A DNA stretch of 64,000 bases from Globisporangium splendens (lineage: Eukaryota > Oomycota > Peronosporomycetes > Pythiales > Pythiaceae). Shown here one piece after another: positions 28,913 through 39,046 of the stretch; the first letter of the stretch is position 1; every line of letters begins with the position of its first letter. A model generated the notes under the pieces. That model had not been told where the DNA came from and did not search any database. It was given only the letters and a program-made list of their open reading frames with translations. The DNA lies in the NCBI GenBank assembly GCA_006386115.1, contig VFIW01000093.1:124001-188000 (forward strand), read 5' to 3'. Position numbers and translations under genes: made by a program.

Positions 28913-30304
28913 TCATGCAGCACTGCATGGGAAACCTTTACCCTGGCGAGGTTGTGCTGAGCGTGGCGACACTAAGCGAGCGAAAAAGCGCAGCGGACGC
29001 ACTGCAGACTGCAGTGGTGCAGATGCCTGGACCAAGTTCCGATACTCTTTGACCGTCCATAGTCGCTGGAAGAGAAGCAGAATCTCCAGTGCCAATTGAA
29101 GGTTCCGACTCATCGATATCACGCTGCTGCGAGTGCTGCTGGTCTGCTCTAAAGTTGGTATCAAGACTCGCAGCACCACTGCCTTCATATGATGAAACGA
29201 CTTGGCGAAACGCTGGAGCATGACGTCCACACTGCTCCATTGCCGGATCACGCGGACAACCTCAAGAATTGTGCAATCGCACGTAGATGATGCAGTAGTG
29301 GCGTTTGTAGCAGCGTGATCCTGTGGCTCATGCGTGTCAATGCGATAATGTTTGTTCATGACGTCGCAGAAATGACGCAGCAAATCGTGTCGTTCCAGTA
29401 ATTGGTGTGCGAGAGCGTCGAGATCGCCCGGATGCCCGAGTTTGCCGGGTACCGCGAACGTGTACGTGAACAGCGCCGCATACTCGTACATGATCGCATG
29501 ATCTGTAGCGTATTTCTCAACAAGAAACACAAACCATGGTTTGATCCCTTCTTCTTTCCTGAGCAAAAAGAGCCCCGAAACCGCGCTCGAAGTGTGCTGT
29601 TGAAGCTGAAGCCGACACGTTTGCAGCCACACACTCGTATCGCATGGCTTTCCCAGAAAGACTGCAAATGTGGATAGAAGACGCGACACAATAGCTTCAC
29701 CGGGTGCAAATGATAGTGCATTTTTGTCTTCGACGAGCGACTGGAGTCGTGGTGACGCATAGATGGTGACCACCACGCGCATCGCTGCGACGACCATCAT
29801 GCCGTTTTGGTTTTGTATCTGGACGAAGCGGTCGATGGTGTGGAGCATTTCGTGGATGAGTTTCTGCGCCGGTTTGGCTTGCAGCACGTGGTGCTCACTG
29901 TTGCGCAGCAGCGCTTCGTACGCGTGTAGCGACGTCAGGAGCACGCGCGAGGATGCCGGGTGCGCGGATCGAAGCTCGTACACGTCTGCCCAGAGCGCCA
30001 AATGTCCGACTTGGCATTGGAACCGGAGCGACGCATTGCAACCAAGTACGAGCACGCGGCACCAATACCATTGGATCTCTTCCTGGTTCAAGTGCATTTG
30101 CATAAGCTCTTGCAGGAACTTCACCGTGGTCTCTAGACTCAGCAACGCATCGACCAGTAGCTGGATCTGCGGATGGCCGTCAAGGAGATCGTGCGTTTGC
30201 ACGAGACACGTGTACACGCGCTGTGGATCTGTCGCATGCTTGCGCATGACGTCTAGTATCTGGGAAAGCTGCTGCTTGACATTGCCCGCACCACTTGGCT
30301 TCAT
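28913..30304 (-). CDS. alpha-helical protein of unknown function, altered C-terminus (copy A)
   Basis: Frame of 463 residues from Met 30304 (MKPSGAGNVKQQ). The sequence is almost entirely helical, with repeated Leu/His/Gln-rich amphipathic segments (for example LLVDALLSLETT, HEMLHTIDRFVQIQNQNG), suggesting an armadillo/HEAT-like solenoid. I do not recognise a named family. Compared with copy B, the last ~30 residues (after LQSAV) are replaced by an unrelated Arg/Pro-rich tail because 941 bp present in copy B are missing here. The preferred Met follows an initiator core (CATTTCACAT) 14 bp upstream. The gene is divergent from CDC14, with 177 bp between the two start codons, so they probably share a promoter region. 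Confidence 0.65.
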   Translation of the reverse strand: MKPSGAGNVKQQLSQILDVMRKHATDPQRVYTCLVQTHDLLDGHPQIQLLVDALLSLETTVKFLQELMQMHLNQEEIQWYWCRVLVLGCNASLRFQCQVGHLALWADVYELRSAHPASSRVLLTSLHAYEALLRNSEHHVLQAKPAQKLIHEMLHTIDRFVQIQNQNGMMVVAAMRVVVTIYASPRLQSLVEDKNALSFAPGEAIVSRLLSTFAVFLGKPCDTSVWLQTCRLQLQQHTSSAVSGLFLLRKEEGIKPWFVFLVEKYATDHAIMYEYAALFTYTFAVPGKLGHPGDLDALAHQLLERHDLLRHFCDVMNKHYRIDTHEPQDHAATNATTASSTCDCTILEVVRVIRQWSSVDVMLQRFAKSFHHMKAVVLRVLIPTLEQTSSTRSSVISMSRNLQLALEILLLFQRLWTVKEYRNLVQASAPLQSAVRPLRFFARLVSPRSAQPRQGKGFPCSAA

Positions 30305-30317
30305 TGTACGTGAAGGT

Positions 30318-30327
30318 ATGTGAAATG
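30318..30327 (-). promoter_or_regulatory. initiator core of the helical gene (copy A)
   Basis: The minus strand reads CATTTCACAT, a full match to the core CATTYYNCAW of the oomycete initiator, 14 bp before the ATG at 30304. It is conserved in copy B at 62442-62451. Confidence 0.5.
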
Positions 30328-30481
30328 CCGCCAAGTCGGGGAGCACTCGCTTGAGCGAAAATAGGACGAGTTTCGAGCATGCAGGCAGTTATGCATGGCC
30401 AGCAAAGTGTGGCTGTCTCGTTGAGCATCTGCATTCTGAATCCATTCCAAGTCAGCTGACGGCGTTCTTGCAAATGCAAAA

Positions 30482-31788
30482 ATGGTAGTAGCAGAGGAGA
30501 CATCGGTGCTTCCTCGATTGTACGATCGTGTCGCTGTGATCCCTGGAAAGTTGGAGTATGCTGTACCCTCACAGACCACGACAGCGTCACCACCAACATT
30601 GTCGAAGGCTGACCGCCAAGTAAAGGAATTGCACGTGTGCATCGATGACGAACTCGTCTACGCGCGGTTTTTCGCCGACTTTGGGCCGCTGAATCTCGCG
30701 CAGACCGTGCGCTTTTGCAACGGCATGCACCAGAAGCAGCGTGACTTTGCAGCAGCAAACGATTCGGATTCTCCATACACCACGACGAGCATCGTGGTGT
30801 ACAGCAGCGAACATCCGCACAAGCGCGCCAATGCAATGACACTGCTAGCATTGTACTTGGTGATTGTGCACAAATGCACACCGGAGCAAGCGGTGACGCG
30901 ATTCCAGTCGGTACGCTCACCCTTCGGGTTCCGTGATTCCGCCTACGGGATCTGCACGTTCTTCATCACGATGCTCGACTGCGCACGCGCGGTGCACAAG
31001 GTTGCGAGTTGTTTATATTGGTCCATTGCGATTGATATGTTGAGATTAATTCGCGATTTTGCTTTGATGTTGCATCTTGCAGGCGATCCAGAGCGGGATA
31101 TGGAGCCTCGAGACGTTTTCGCTCTCCGAGTACGAGTATTACGACCAACTGCAGCATGGCGATCTCAATTGGATCGTTCCGGGCAAACTCATCGCGTTCA
31201 GTGGACCTCAACGAGAGCGAATAGTGCTCGATGCACCCGGTAAACCGACAGCGACGACACTGCTGGCGCAGGATTACGCCAAGGTGTTTCAGGAGCTGGG
31301 CGTCACGTGTGTCGTACGCTTCAATGAACCATCGACGTACGACCGCAAAGCATTTCTCTACGCGGGCATGCAGCATGTGCGTCCCGGTACTTTGATCCGT
31401 AGATGCTGATTTACATATCCTTGACTCCATTTTTCATTTATTCGTTTGTGTGGATGCAGCTGGACCTGCAGTATCCTGATGGCGGCAACCCGCCAGATGA
31501 GATCCTCTACAAGTTCCTTCGGGTACGTTATACGCATACATATCCTTTGTTTCTAAGCAAACTCCATCGACATTAATTCCATTGCATATAAGCTAGACGT
31601 GCGAGCGGGAAACGGGGGCTGTCGCGGTGCATTGCAAGGCGGGGCTGGGACGCACCGGCACGAATATCGCAGCGTATCTGATGAAAAACTACAAATTCAC
31701 GGCGCGCGAAGCGACCGCGTGGTGTCGGATCTGCCGATGGCTCAGCGCATTGTCCACGAGCGAGACAAGCAGCTTCTGCGGCCTGTGA
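30482..31788 (+). CDS. CDC14: CDC14 dual-specificity phosphatase, C-terminally truncated (copy A)
   Basis: Exons 30482-31000, 31083-31376, 31460-31522 and 31597-31788 (GT-AG introns) join in frame. The N-terminal half is the inactive DSP-like domain of Cdc14 ([16 protein letters not shown], then [20 protein letters not shown]). The catalytic half carries [11 protein letters not shown] (the loop with the general acid) and the P-loop [20 protein letters not shown], with Cys305 and Arg311. Family knowledge: Cdc14 dephosphorylates CDK sites at mitotic exit, and in oomycetes it is linked to sporulation and flagellar basal bodies. After CRICR the frame leaves the family sequence and stops 16 residues later. 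Copy B continues [18 protein letters not shown], the conserved end of the domain. A basic Ser-rich tail (about 31737-31916) is still open in another frame. This copy is probably damaged. Confidence 0.88.
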
Positions 31789-32320
31789 GCAAAAGCAGTC
31801 GCCGATCCACATCGCTCGCTCCACTGGTGCAACAGTCAAAGCCCAAGCGTCGACAGGCTTCACGTACCTCTTCCCTCTCCACACAAACTGCATGTTCTGC
31901 TCTCAAAGGACGGTGACGCAGTCTGCTTGGTGAGCCAATCAGCAAATGTAAAATGGACATGAGTTGTGATGAAAGCCAAGCTTGCTCGGTCAAAAATAAT
32001 CTTTATTAGAAATCCTTCCATATGGGAGATATACTCACGTTGTGCAAGAACATACAGTGTGTCCAAGGCCGGTCCGCTCTCAAGTCGTCATCAACCCCAC
32101 TGAGAGCCGAGCGCCAATGCAATTGACGCCCGACGCTCAGCTTATACTTAAATCTCGCTTCTTTTTCGTTCTCGTTTCTTGTCATTCTCTTCTTTCAGTG
32201 CTTCCAAACAGGGGAGAAATCCCACCTGCCTATCAGCACCAACAGCTTCACTCGACCTCTCTTGAACGGCGCCTTGCTGCTTCATTTATCCGGTGGTTCG
32301 TCTTCCCTTGGCTTCCCCAC
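31789..32320. other. spacer after CDC14, including out-of-frame tail
   Basis: Up to 31916 one frame reads a basic, Ser-rich sequence ([20 protein letters not shown]) that looks like the C-terminal tail of CDC14 out of frame with exon 4. The remainder holds the 3' regions of CDC14 and of the C2 gene. No other gene seen. Confidence 0.45.
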
Positions 32321-33624
32321 CTACACTCGTATTTTCGACCCTAGATAGGGAACATGGCTCAGGACGTACACGGTTGCCCCCTTCACCGTGCCGTATGTCG
32401 ACGACGACACGTTCACGACCTGAGTCGTCGTGTAGTCCTTGACATTGACCACCGTGTGGTACGCTGCCGACGACACGCTCGAGATCGTCGACGTCGTGTA
32501 GTTCTTGGCCTTCACGACGCCGCTGACAGTCGTGCTCACGACAGCCGAGACCGTCGACGTGCCCTTGGACGCAACCACACTCGCGGTGTCCACGACATCG
32601 TCCTTCTTCTTGAGCACGTACTGCTGACCTACAAAGAGCTTGGTCACGGCCGTCGAAATGGTCGCGTCCACCTTGTTGTCCAGCGTGTCCAGCACTGGCA
32701 CAAGGTATTGCTGGTCAATGTCGTACAGGCTCTTGCCGCTCACTGTCTTGAGCACCAAGTTTGCACTGGATTCACCGAGACGAGCCAGTCGCGACACAAC
32801 GCGGAAGCTCGTCGCGTAGCCGTACACGTTCTTGGTCGTGTCGTAGTAGTACGACACACGTGTGAACCACGGTCGGTGAGTTTCTGGCGCTACCAAAGCG
32901 CTTGGTGGGTTGATAATTGCAGGTGCCTTGGCCGTCTGCGCACCCTTTGGCGCCTCCTTCGGCGACCAGACTGCGCTGACAAACACCTTCACAACCGTTG
33001 GCGGTGTGTGCCCACTCGTGAACGTAATGATCTTCTCCGACATTCCGTCAACGAACGACGCGAGCTTCAACTTGTTCACGATCAAGGGCTTCTTGCCCTT
33101 GCCCTGCGTGTAGACTTCCAGGACAGCGTCATCTTCTTCGTTGACGGCCTTCAGGTCAAAGTCGAGCTTCTGTTCCACATTCGCATCGTGGTGGCCCTTG
33201 CTATACTTGGTATGCTTCTCAATGCCGCCGATCACGAACTTGACATTGTGGTCTTTGGGCTTTGCTTCACTATCTGGTGGTAGCGACACTTCTATGCGAT
33301 GCACTGTTCATTCAGAAAAAAAAAACACACACACACAGACCCATCACAGTTAGCATCCTTCCAGAACTTCCAAAACACACAAGAGTATCTTTCGATCCAA
33401 CAGAGGGAAGACGACGAAACGCGCGCTGGAATCGGATCCGCGACAGTGACGCGTCCAATGCAAAGCAACGGAACAGACAACGATCTATCCCGCAACTCGC
33501 AAAAGCCATCATCACCCGCCTCACATCCAACACCAGCATCCGCGTGCGTCTGTCCATGTGCCCAATCTGCAATGCATGGCATGCAAGTCGTACCAGTGAT
33601 CGCAAGCGTGCCGGTCAACACCAT
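32321..33624 (-). CDS. C2-domain protein with perilipin-like tail (two exons)
   Basis: Exon 1 is 33594-33624 (31 bp) and exon 2 is 32321-33303, with a GTACGA donor and CAG acceptor, giving about 337 residues. The spliced start MVLTGTLAITVHRIEVSLPP forms the first strand of a C2 domain (residues 1 to about 125, with KFVIGGIEKHTKYSKGHH and SEKIITFTSGH). The C-terminal part (about 150-337) has an amphipathic pattern (LDTLDNKVDATISTAV, then repeated Val/Ser/Thr turns with YTTSTIS and YTTTQVV) resembling the lipid-droplet-binding helix bundle of perilipins. I infer a lipid-droplet or membrane-associated protein. The family assignment of the tail is tentative. The gene is inverted relative to its paralog at 38164, and exon 1 has the same length and sense in both. 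Confidence 0.72.
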
Positions 33625-36600
33625 CGCTTCCACTCCCCACGAACGGCGCGCTGTCTTCCAACGGCGCCTCTACGCAGGAGCTTGGTTCTGGAGTCCCCCC
33701 TCTCGCTTGAGCTGCTGTGTTTTACCGAATGAGCACTGGAATGCAAATTGGAAAATGAACAAAGCCAACTGTGGCGAATACAGGGAATACGGCAACAAAC
33801 TAAACATGACAATCACTCTCCAAGAGTCTCTCTTTCCCCTCTCTTTTTTCCTTTGTTTCTCGTGGCGGTTTGAGGTTTTATCGGGTCACTACGCTGGTTG
33901 GTGCATATCTTGGAGTTTGTGTTTGCCACCTGTTGTATGGATACGAGACAGGAACACACTTCAACATCCCTTTTTTTATTCGGACTCCACACACACACAT
34001 AAAAAAAACCTTGAGGGACGTAAACGGTGCGATCTTTTGCCGCTTGCTTACTCTTTGAACCGAGCAAAGCGAAAAACCTCACTGCGCGTCTTCTTTCTGT
34101 AACGCATCTTGTGCACAGAAACACTGTGGGTTTTATACAGCAGCGAGCTCCAAAGAAAAAGATCGCGCATCTCAATCGAGAGGGAGACGGGACAAACAAC
34201 AGTCTTGACATGGATCGGTGACGTTGCGCGCGTCACAACTGCCACTAACTCGTTAAAAACCATGTACCGTAGAGATAAATCACCAAAAAAGGATCTAGGA
34301 AAGTTTAGTGTGAGGGCGGAAGAAGAGGAATCATGGGGGCAAACAACAACACAGACTTGGGTGCGCTGTCCTCCACGTGTGTTCGTACTGTATCTGAGCC
34401 TCAAATTTTGGTGCTGCTGTCCACTTTTCGCGTGCGTATGCCCAGTGTTCAGTACGGTATCTTTCTTCTTGTGGCTCGCTTTCAACGAGGAACGCGGAAG
34501 AAGCTGCCTGAAGCAATGCTTCCACGTCCTCTTTTTCATCTGGATGTCGGTGAATACCGTAGAAAGGATCGCATTGCGACGTGCGTGTTTTCGCCATTCT
34601 CACAACATTGTCGAGCGTTTTTTTCTCACTGACGACTCTCTTTCTCTCTCCGTGCATACAAGTATCCTGTTGTCCGCATTGAAGAGCTTCGTTCTCGTCA
34701 GATGAGGACGAAAAGACCAGCGGTGGACTTCAACGAAGACGATGGGATCAACACGAAAAAAATAGAAGCTTTTTGGTGAAGGGCGGAAGAAACCAAAGAC
34801 AAGCGCGCTCAGAAACCGAGATTCCTCTCTTCCCGCCAGGATAGCCGCGTTTGGATTGTGCAGAGGTAAAAAGCAGCCAGTCAGCCAGCCACACGCACGG
34901 CATCCCGACGCATGTGCCTCCGCAGCTGAAGCAAGTACTGAATGCATGCGCATCTGCACAACAAAAGTGATGACGGCACATGCGTCGAGAAAGAAAGAAA
35001 ATCCCTTGACAAAAATAGTGGCTTGGCGATGCGTATCCAAATCAAGACCATGAATCCAGTAATCGCCGTTATCTAGTTTCGTTCTTTCTTCCCTGTCTGC
35101 TGAATTTGGCCACTTTGATTTCGCCAAGAGGAGAGATGCAAGGCAGCCAAGACCACCATGCGCTATGCACGATCAGTAAGCCTCCTGCATGAATGAATGG
35201 TGCATTCGAAGTGCGCGTTACAGAACGCAGTTGCCTTCCACCGAGCGTTTCTCAGATCGAGCAAGCAGGACCACTGGTGCCTGCTGGTTGGTCCCACCTC
35301 CTCGTTTCTGCCCGCTGGAGCTGATCAAACTGCTTGGTGGGTGAGGTGGGGTCTCCCAGTCAGTCAGTCATTCCGGTCCCTCGCCAGCCAACTGCGCCGA
35401 TGTGTCTCGCAGTGTCACGGCCATTTCAGATTGAGGTTTTTTTTGCTGCCATGGGATCCACCCAATAGGTGGGATCTTTTGGCTCGAGGAGATCAGTTGG
35501 AAACCTCTCTCGAGAGTGATGGGGTGAGGCGCGCGGCACCTGCGCCGACGAAGTGCAAAGACACACTCCTAGTCCGACTCTCGTGGCCGGCATTCGATAA
35601 AGCAGCGCGAGCCAATCAACTAGACCACCTCGACTGTGATAACATGCGCGTGCTCCTGCATCATGTTGACGGCGGCTAGCATGGCAACTGCGCTGCTGTG
35701 GCATACTCAAGAAAACAAATTTCGATCCGCGTGGATGCAGCAGCATTGCAACGTAGCGTGTCAGGAGTGTTGTACCTGTGGATGGATCCGATTCGAAAAA
35801 TATGAGAAAAAAAAGACACGCACACGCCATGCACATGCAGTCTTGCTGGGCATGCGGATAGATTTGTTTGTTTTATTTTTGGTTTCTGGTTCTCCAGCAA
35901 CATCGCCACGTCATCATGAGAGCTTCTCCCAAAGTGATGATTCCCACCCGCGATGACAGCGCCGACGACGCCACTTTCCAAATCACCAGCATAGAGAGAA
36001 CCTGAAGCTACATTTGTACCGGTACGTTACACTGTTCTCTGTAATCCACAAGCGCATGAGCTTGCATGGTCTCGTTGATGGCAGTGTTCCAAAGCGCTCG
36101 CTGTACCATAAGCAGAGAGAACTTCACGACGTCCTCATGTGCACCGTACCGTATTCGTCTCCTGCGCCAGCACAATGAGTGATGCGGCTGCATAACCGAT
36201 GTTTTCTTCTTCTGCGTTGGTGCTGACCTCAGTGCATCACTTTGCGAGTTCACGTTGCCATTGCAGTTGTTCCTCAAGGAAAAGAAGCCTCAAGAAACAA
36301 CCACATTGAGAATGCGTGACAGAAGCGTCGAGAGCCAGAAAATAAGCGTTTTTATATGGTCGCGGTTCACGTTCATCCTCGCGATTCTTTATTGTAAACT
36401 GTGGTGTAAACCGATTATGACGCTGTGCAACTGGTTGTGCACAGCACCACCATGCTGCGGAAATTTAGGGGGAGAGAACCACAACGTCGAATTCATCGGT
36501 TTCGTTTCCTTTTCGACGTGCTTTCTTGACTATGATGCTCTTGTGCTGGTGCAAAGCTGGTCGCGCACCAGGAGGAGCGCTTGCCACGAACGGAACTTTA

Positions 36601-38086
36601 AGTGAGGCTGCAGAGCATAGGTGGATAACGTCGAGTTCTGAGTCATTTTCTTTTTTTGCTTGTTGGTTTGACGAGAACTCGTCGAGAGCGCGCTTCTCCG
36701 TCGCAACGTGCTGTGCAGTAAAGTGGCAATGACGCTGCTTGCTGGTGCAATGTGGTCATGCACCGACAGCAAGCGTAGTCGAACCGAGGAACGCCGGACC
36801 GTCACAGCGTCGAGAACGCACCAGTCTCATTTTCTCATGGCAGGAAAAACGGTTTCGTCGCTGCGGCGGTGGGAAGCAAACACACCGAGCCGACTAAATG
36901 AAGAGACGACCACTGCGTTCTTATATTCAAATGGTCCTGGAGCGACGCACGAACGAATCGAATACACATGCTGATGCACTAAGCGCTTCAGTCAATGCCT
37001 CCCAGTCGCGCCTCGAACTTGACGAAGCTCTTAGTTTGTCTGCTCTCTGTGGTCCCTGCTCCAATGCGTTTGAAATAACAATGTGCGAGTGTCCTTCTGG
37101 ACGAGCATTGGAATATCGCAGGCAGCCATAACGGAGGACATCTGATTAGATGAGGAATGCACACTTTGGAGCGCCGAGAGTCTGTTTCCTTGCATCAGGG
37201 GGACGACACAAGACGCATTCCTTCCTTTCCGACTTTCCTCATGAGCTCAACAAACAGCCATGCCCGCAGAAAATGGAAACAATGTTGTCTTCGTGTCGTA
37301 GCAATCATGAACAGGTATTTGCATCCTTCTTCAAAATACATTGATGCCATTTCTCTACACAAAATGCCCATCTAACAACTTTAATAAGGGTTTTGACAGC
37401 AGCCTTCTTCGATCTGTCGATCACACCGAACGAAGGAGACGAGTGACGCACAGTACGTCGTCCTGCACTGAGCCTCAGCTTTTTGTGTCCTGAACCGCGT
37501 GCAAGTGCACCGCGTCCAGTTGTGCCCGCTAAACCACCCGTCCACACGCTCTTGTGCGAGGTACAGATGCAGTGCAGTGGCACTCAGTCTTGTTTTTTCA
37601 GTCCGATGCACAAGTGTGACAGACACGCGTGAACCCATGGCTTGCTCGCTGCTTTCATTCCCTCTTGTTGCGAGGCGAATGGACAGTTCAAAAGCGCATC
37701 CCCCCACGACTTCCATATTACGTTCTTCACCTTCTGAAATGAGTAAGCTGTCATTTCAGTACATATTGAATCATAAAACACAAATGCAATCCCACAATGC
37801 GAGCACGAGAATCAAACATATCGTACTTAATGACTATATCTATTCATGCAGGTTATTGCCAACAGAGGTGTTATCCAAGCGGAAACATGTCAAATGACGC
37901 GCCCGACACACTCCAGCGCATCGGCCAATGACGACGCCACCACGCGCGCACGCATGCCGCTTCCATAGTCTCGAAGGAAGGCTTCCATACACTACGCTCC
38001 ATACAGTCTGTATGCGCATGCGGTCTCAGTGTTCTCTGCTTTTCCCGCTCGCCATACAAAAAGCCAAAGACACGGCGCTGCCCATC
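33625..38086. other. long intergenic region between the C2 gene pair
   Basis: About 4.5 kb with only short or compositionally odd frames. None has a recognised domain or splice structure. It contains a partial initiator (GCTCATTCGGTAAAAC on the minus strand, 33719-33734) for the left C2 gene and, at its right end, the strong initiator of the right C2 gene. Confidence 0.5.
33719..33734 (-). promoter_or_regulatory. partial initiator of the left C2/perilipin-like gene
   Basis: The minus strand reads GCTCATTCGGTAAAAC. The first eight bases match the oomycete initiator consensus perfectly and the rest poorly. It lies about 100 bp upstream of the ATG at 33624. Confidence 0.45.
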
Positions 38087-38102
38087 GCTCATTCTTCAAT
38101 TT
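38087..38102 (+). promoter_or_regulatory. oomycete initiator element, exact consensus match
   Basis: The sequence GCTCATTCTTCAATTT matches the published oomycete core-promoter consensus GCTCATTYYNCAWTTT at all 16 positions. It lies about 75 bp upstream of the ATG at 38164, the usual distance in Phytophthora and Pythium genes. It is the strongest taxonomic signal in the window. Confidence 0.88.
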
Positions 38103-38163
38103 GCATACTCCAGTGCACATTCGACAAAGAGAAAGCAACCAGCTACAAACCAGGGAAAGAACA

Positions 38164-39046
38164 ATGGTGTTGACCGGCACGCTCGCGATTACAGGTGCGC
38201 TACTGCTACAGCGTTGTTTTCTCCGTGCTACATGAGAGTTCTCACGTACGTTTTTGGTTTTGTTTGGTGCGATAGTGCACCGCATTGATGTGACGCTCCC
38301 ACCTGCTGCGGACGACAAGCCACAGGCGCCAAAGGACCACAACATCAAGTTCCTCATCGGCGGCGTCGAGAAGCACACCAAGTACAGCAAGGGCCACCAC
38401 GACGCTGACGTCGAGCAGAAGCTCAACTTGTATGTTTTATTTGTGTGTGTCTATGGCGCGAGTGAATGTTTCCGTAGCTCTTGGGAAGGGATCAGTCAAA
38501 CTGACTGGATCATTTGTTTATTTGTTTGTTTGTGTGCAGTGAGTTGGTGAATGTCGACGAAGCTGAAGGTGCTGTGCTCGAGATCCACACCCACAACAAG
38601 AACAAGAAGCCGCTGATCGTCAACAGGTTGCCGCTCGCGACGTTCATCGATGGTATGTCCGAGAAGACCATCACGTTCACGAGCGGCCACGAGAAGCCGA
38701 CGGTCGTGAAGGTGTTCATCAGCGCCGTGTGGTCGCCAAAGGATGCGGCGTCAAAGGCTGCGGCGCCAGTGGGCGTCAGCGAGCCACAGACCTCGTTGAC
38801 GGTGTACGAGGCCCACCGCCCGTGGTTCGCGCGCGTGTCGTACTACTACGACACGACCAAGAACGTGTACAGCTACACGACGAGCTTCCGCGTCGTGTCC
38901 AAGTTGGCTCGTTTCGGTGAGTCGAGCGCCAACGTCGTGCTCCAGAAGGTGAGCGGCAAGAGCCTGCACGACATTGACCAGCAATACCTTGTGCCAGTGC
39001 TGGACACGCTAGACAACAAGGTGGACGCGACCATTTCGACGGTCGN
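38164..39046 (+). CDS. C2-domain protein with perilipin-like tail, 3' end lost at the N (partial)
   Basis: Exons 38164-38194, 38276-38429 and 38540 to the N at 39046 join in frame. The first exon encodes MVLTGTLAIT, as in the paralog at 32321, and the splices restore ITVHRIDVTLPP and VEQKLNFELVNVDEAEG. The C2 domain covers about residues 1-130. The tail runs as far as LDNKVDATISTV, where the paralog continues for about another 110 residues. The frame ends exactly at the ambiguous base, and the next bases belong to the start of block copy B, so the truncation comes from the junction, not from a natural stop. This paralog has an extra intron (38430-38539) missing from the other copy. Function as inferred for the paralog. 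Confidence 0.75.
39046..39046. other. ambiguous base at the junction of the repeated block
   Basis: The only N in the window. Left of it is the unique C2 gene. Immediately right of it begins sequence homologous to about 7783 onwards. It marks either an assembly join or the breakpoint of a tandem duplication. Confidence 0.95.

Larger units (their letters stand above)
7783..31736. repeat. large direct repeat, copy A (~24 kb)
   Basis: The stretch from about 7783 to 31736 is collinear with 39047-63849. It carries the same six genes in the same order and orientation. Homology ends inside CDC14 exon 4 (after GGATCTGCCG). The offset is about 31.1-31.3 kb throughout, changing only with indels. Confidence 0.95.

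Noticed and set aside
34109..34705. 198-residue plus-strand frame in the C2 spacer
   Set aside because: Cys/Phe/Ser-rich composition, no domain and no paralog or copy for comparison.
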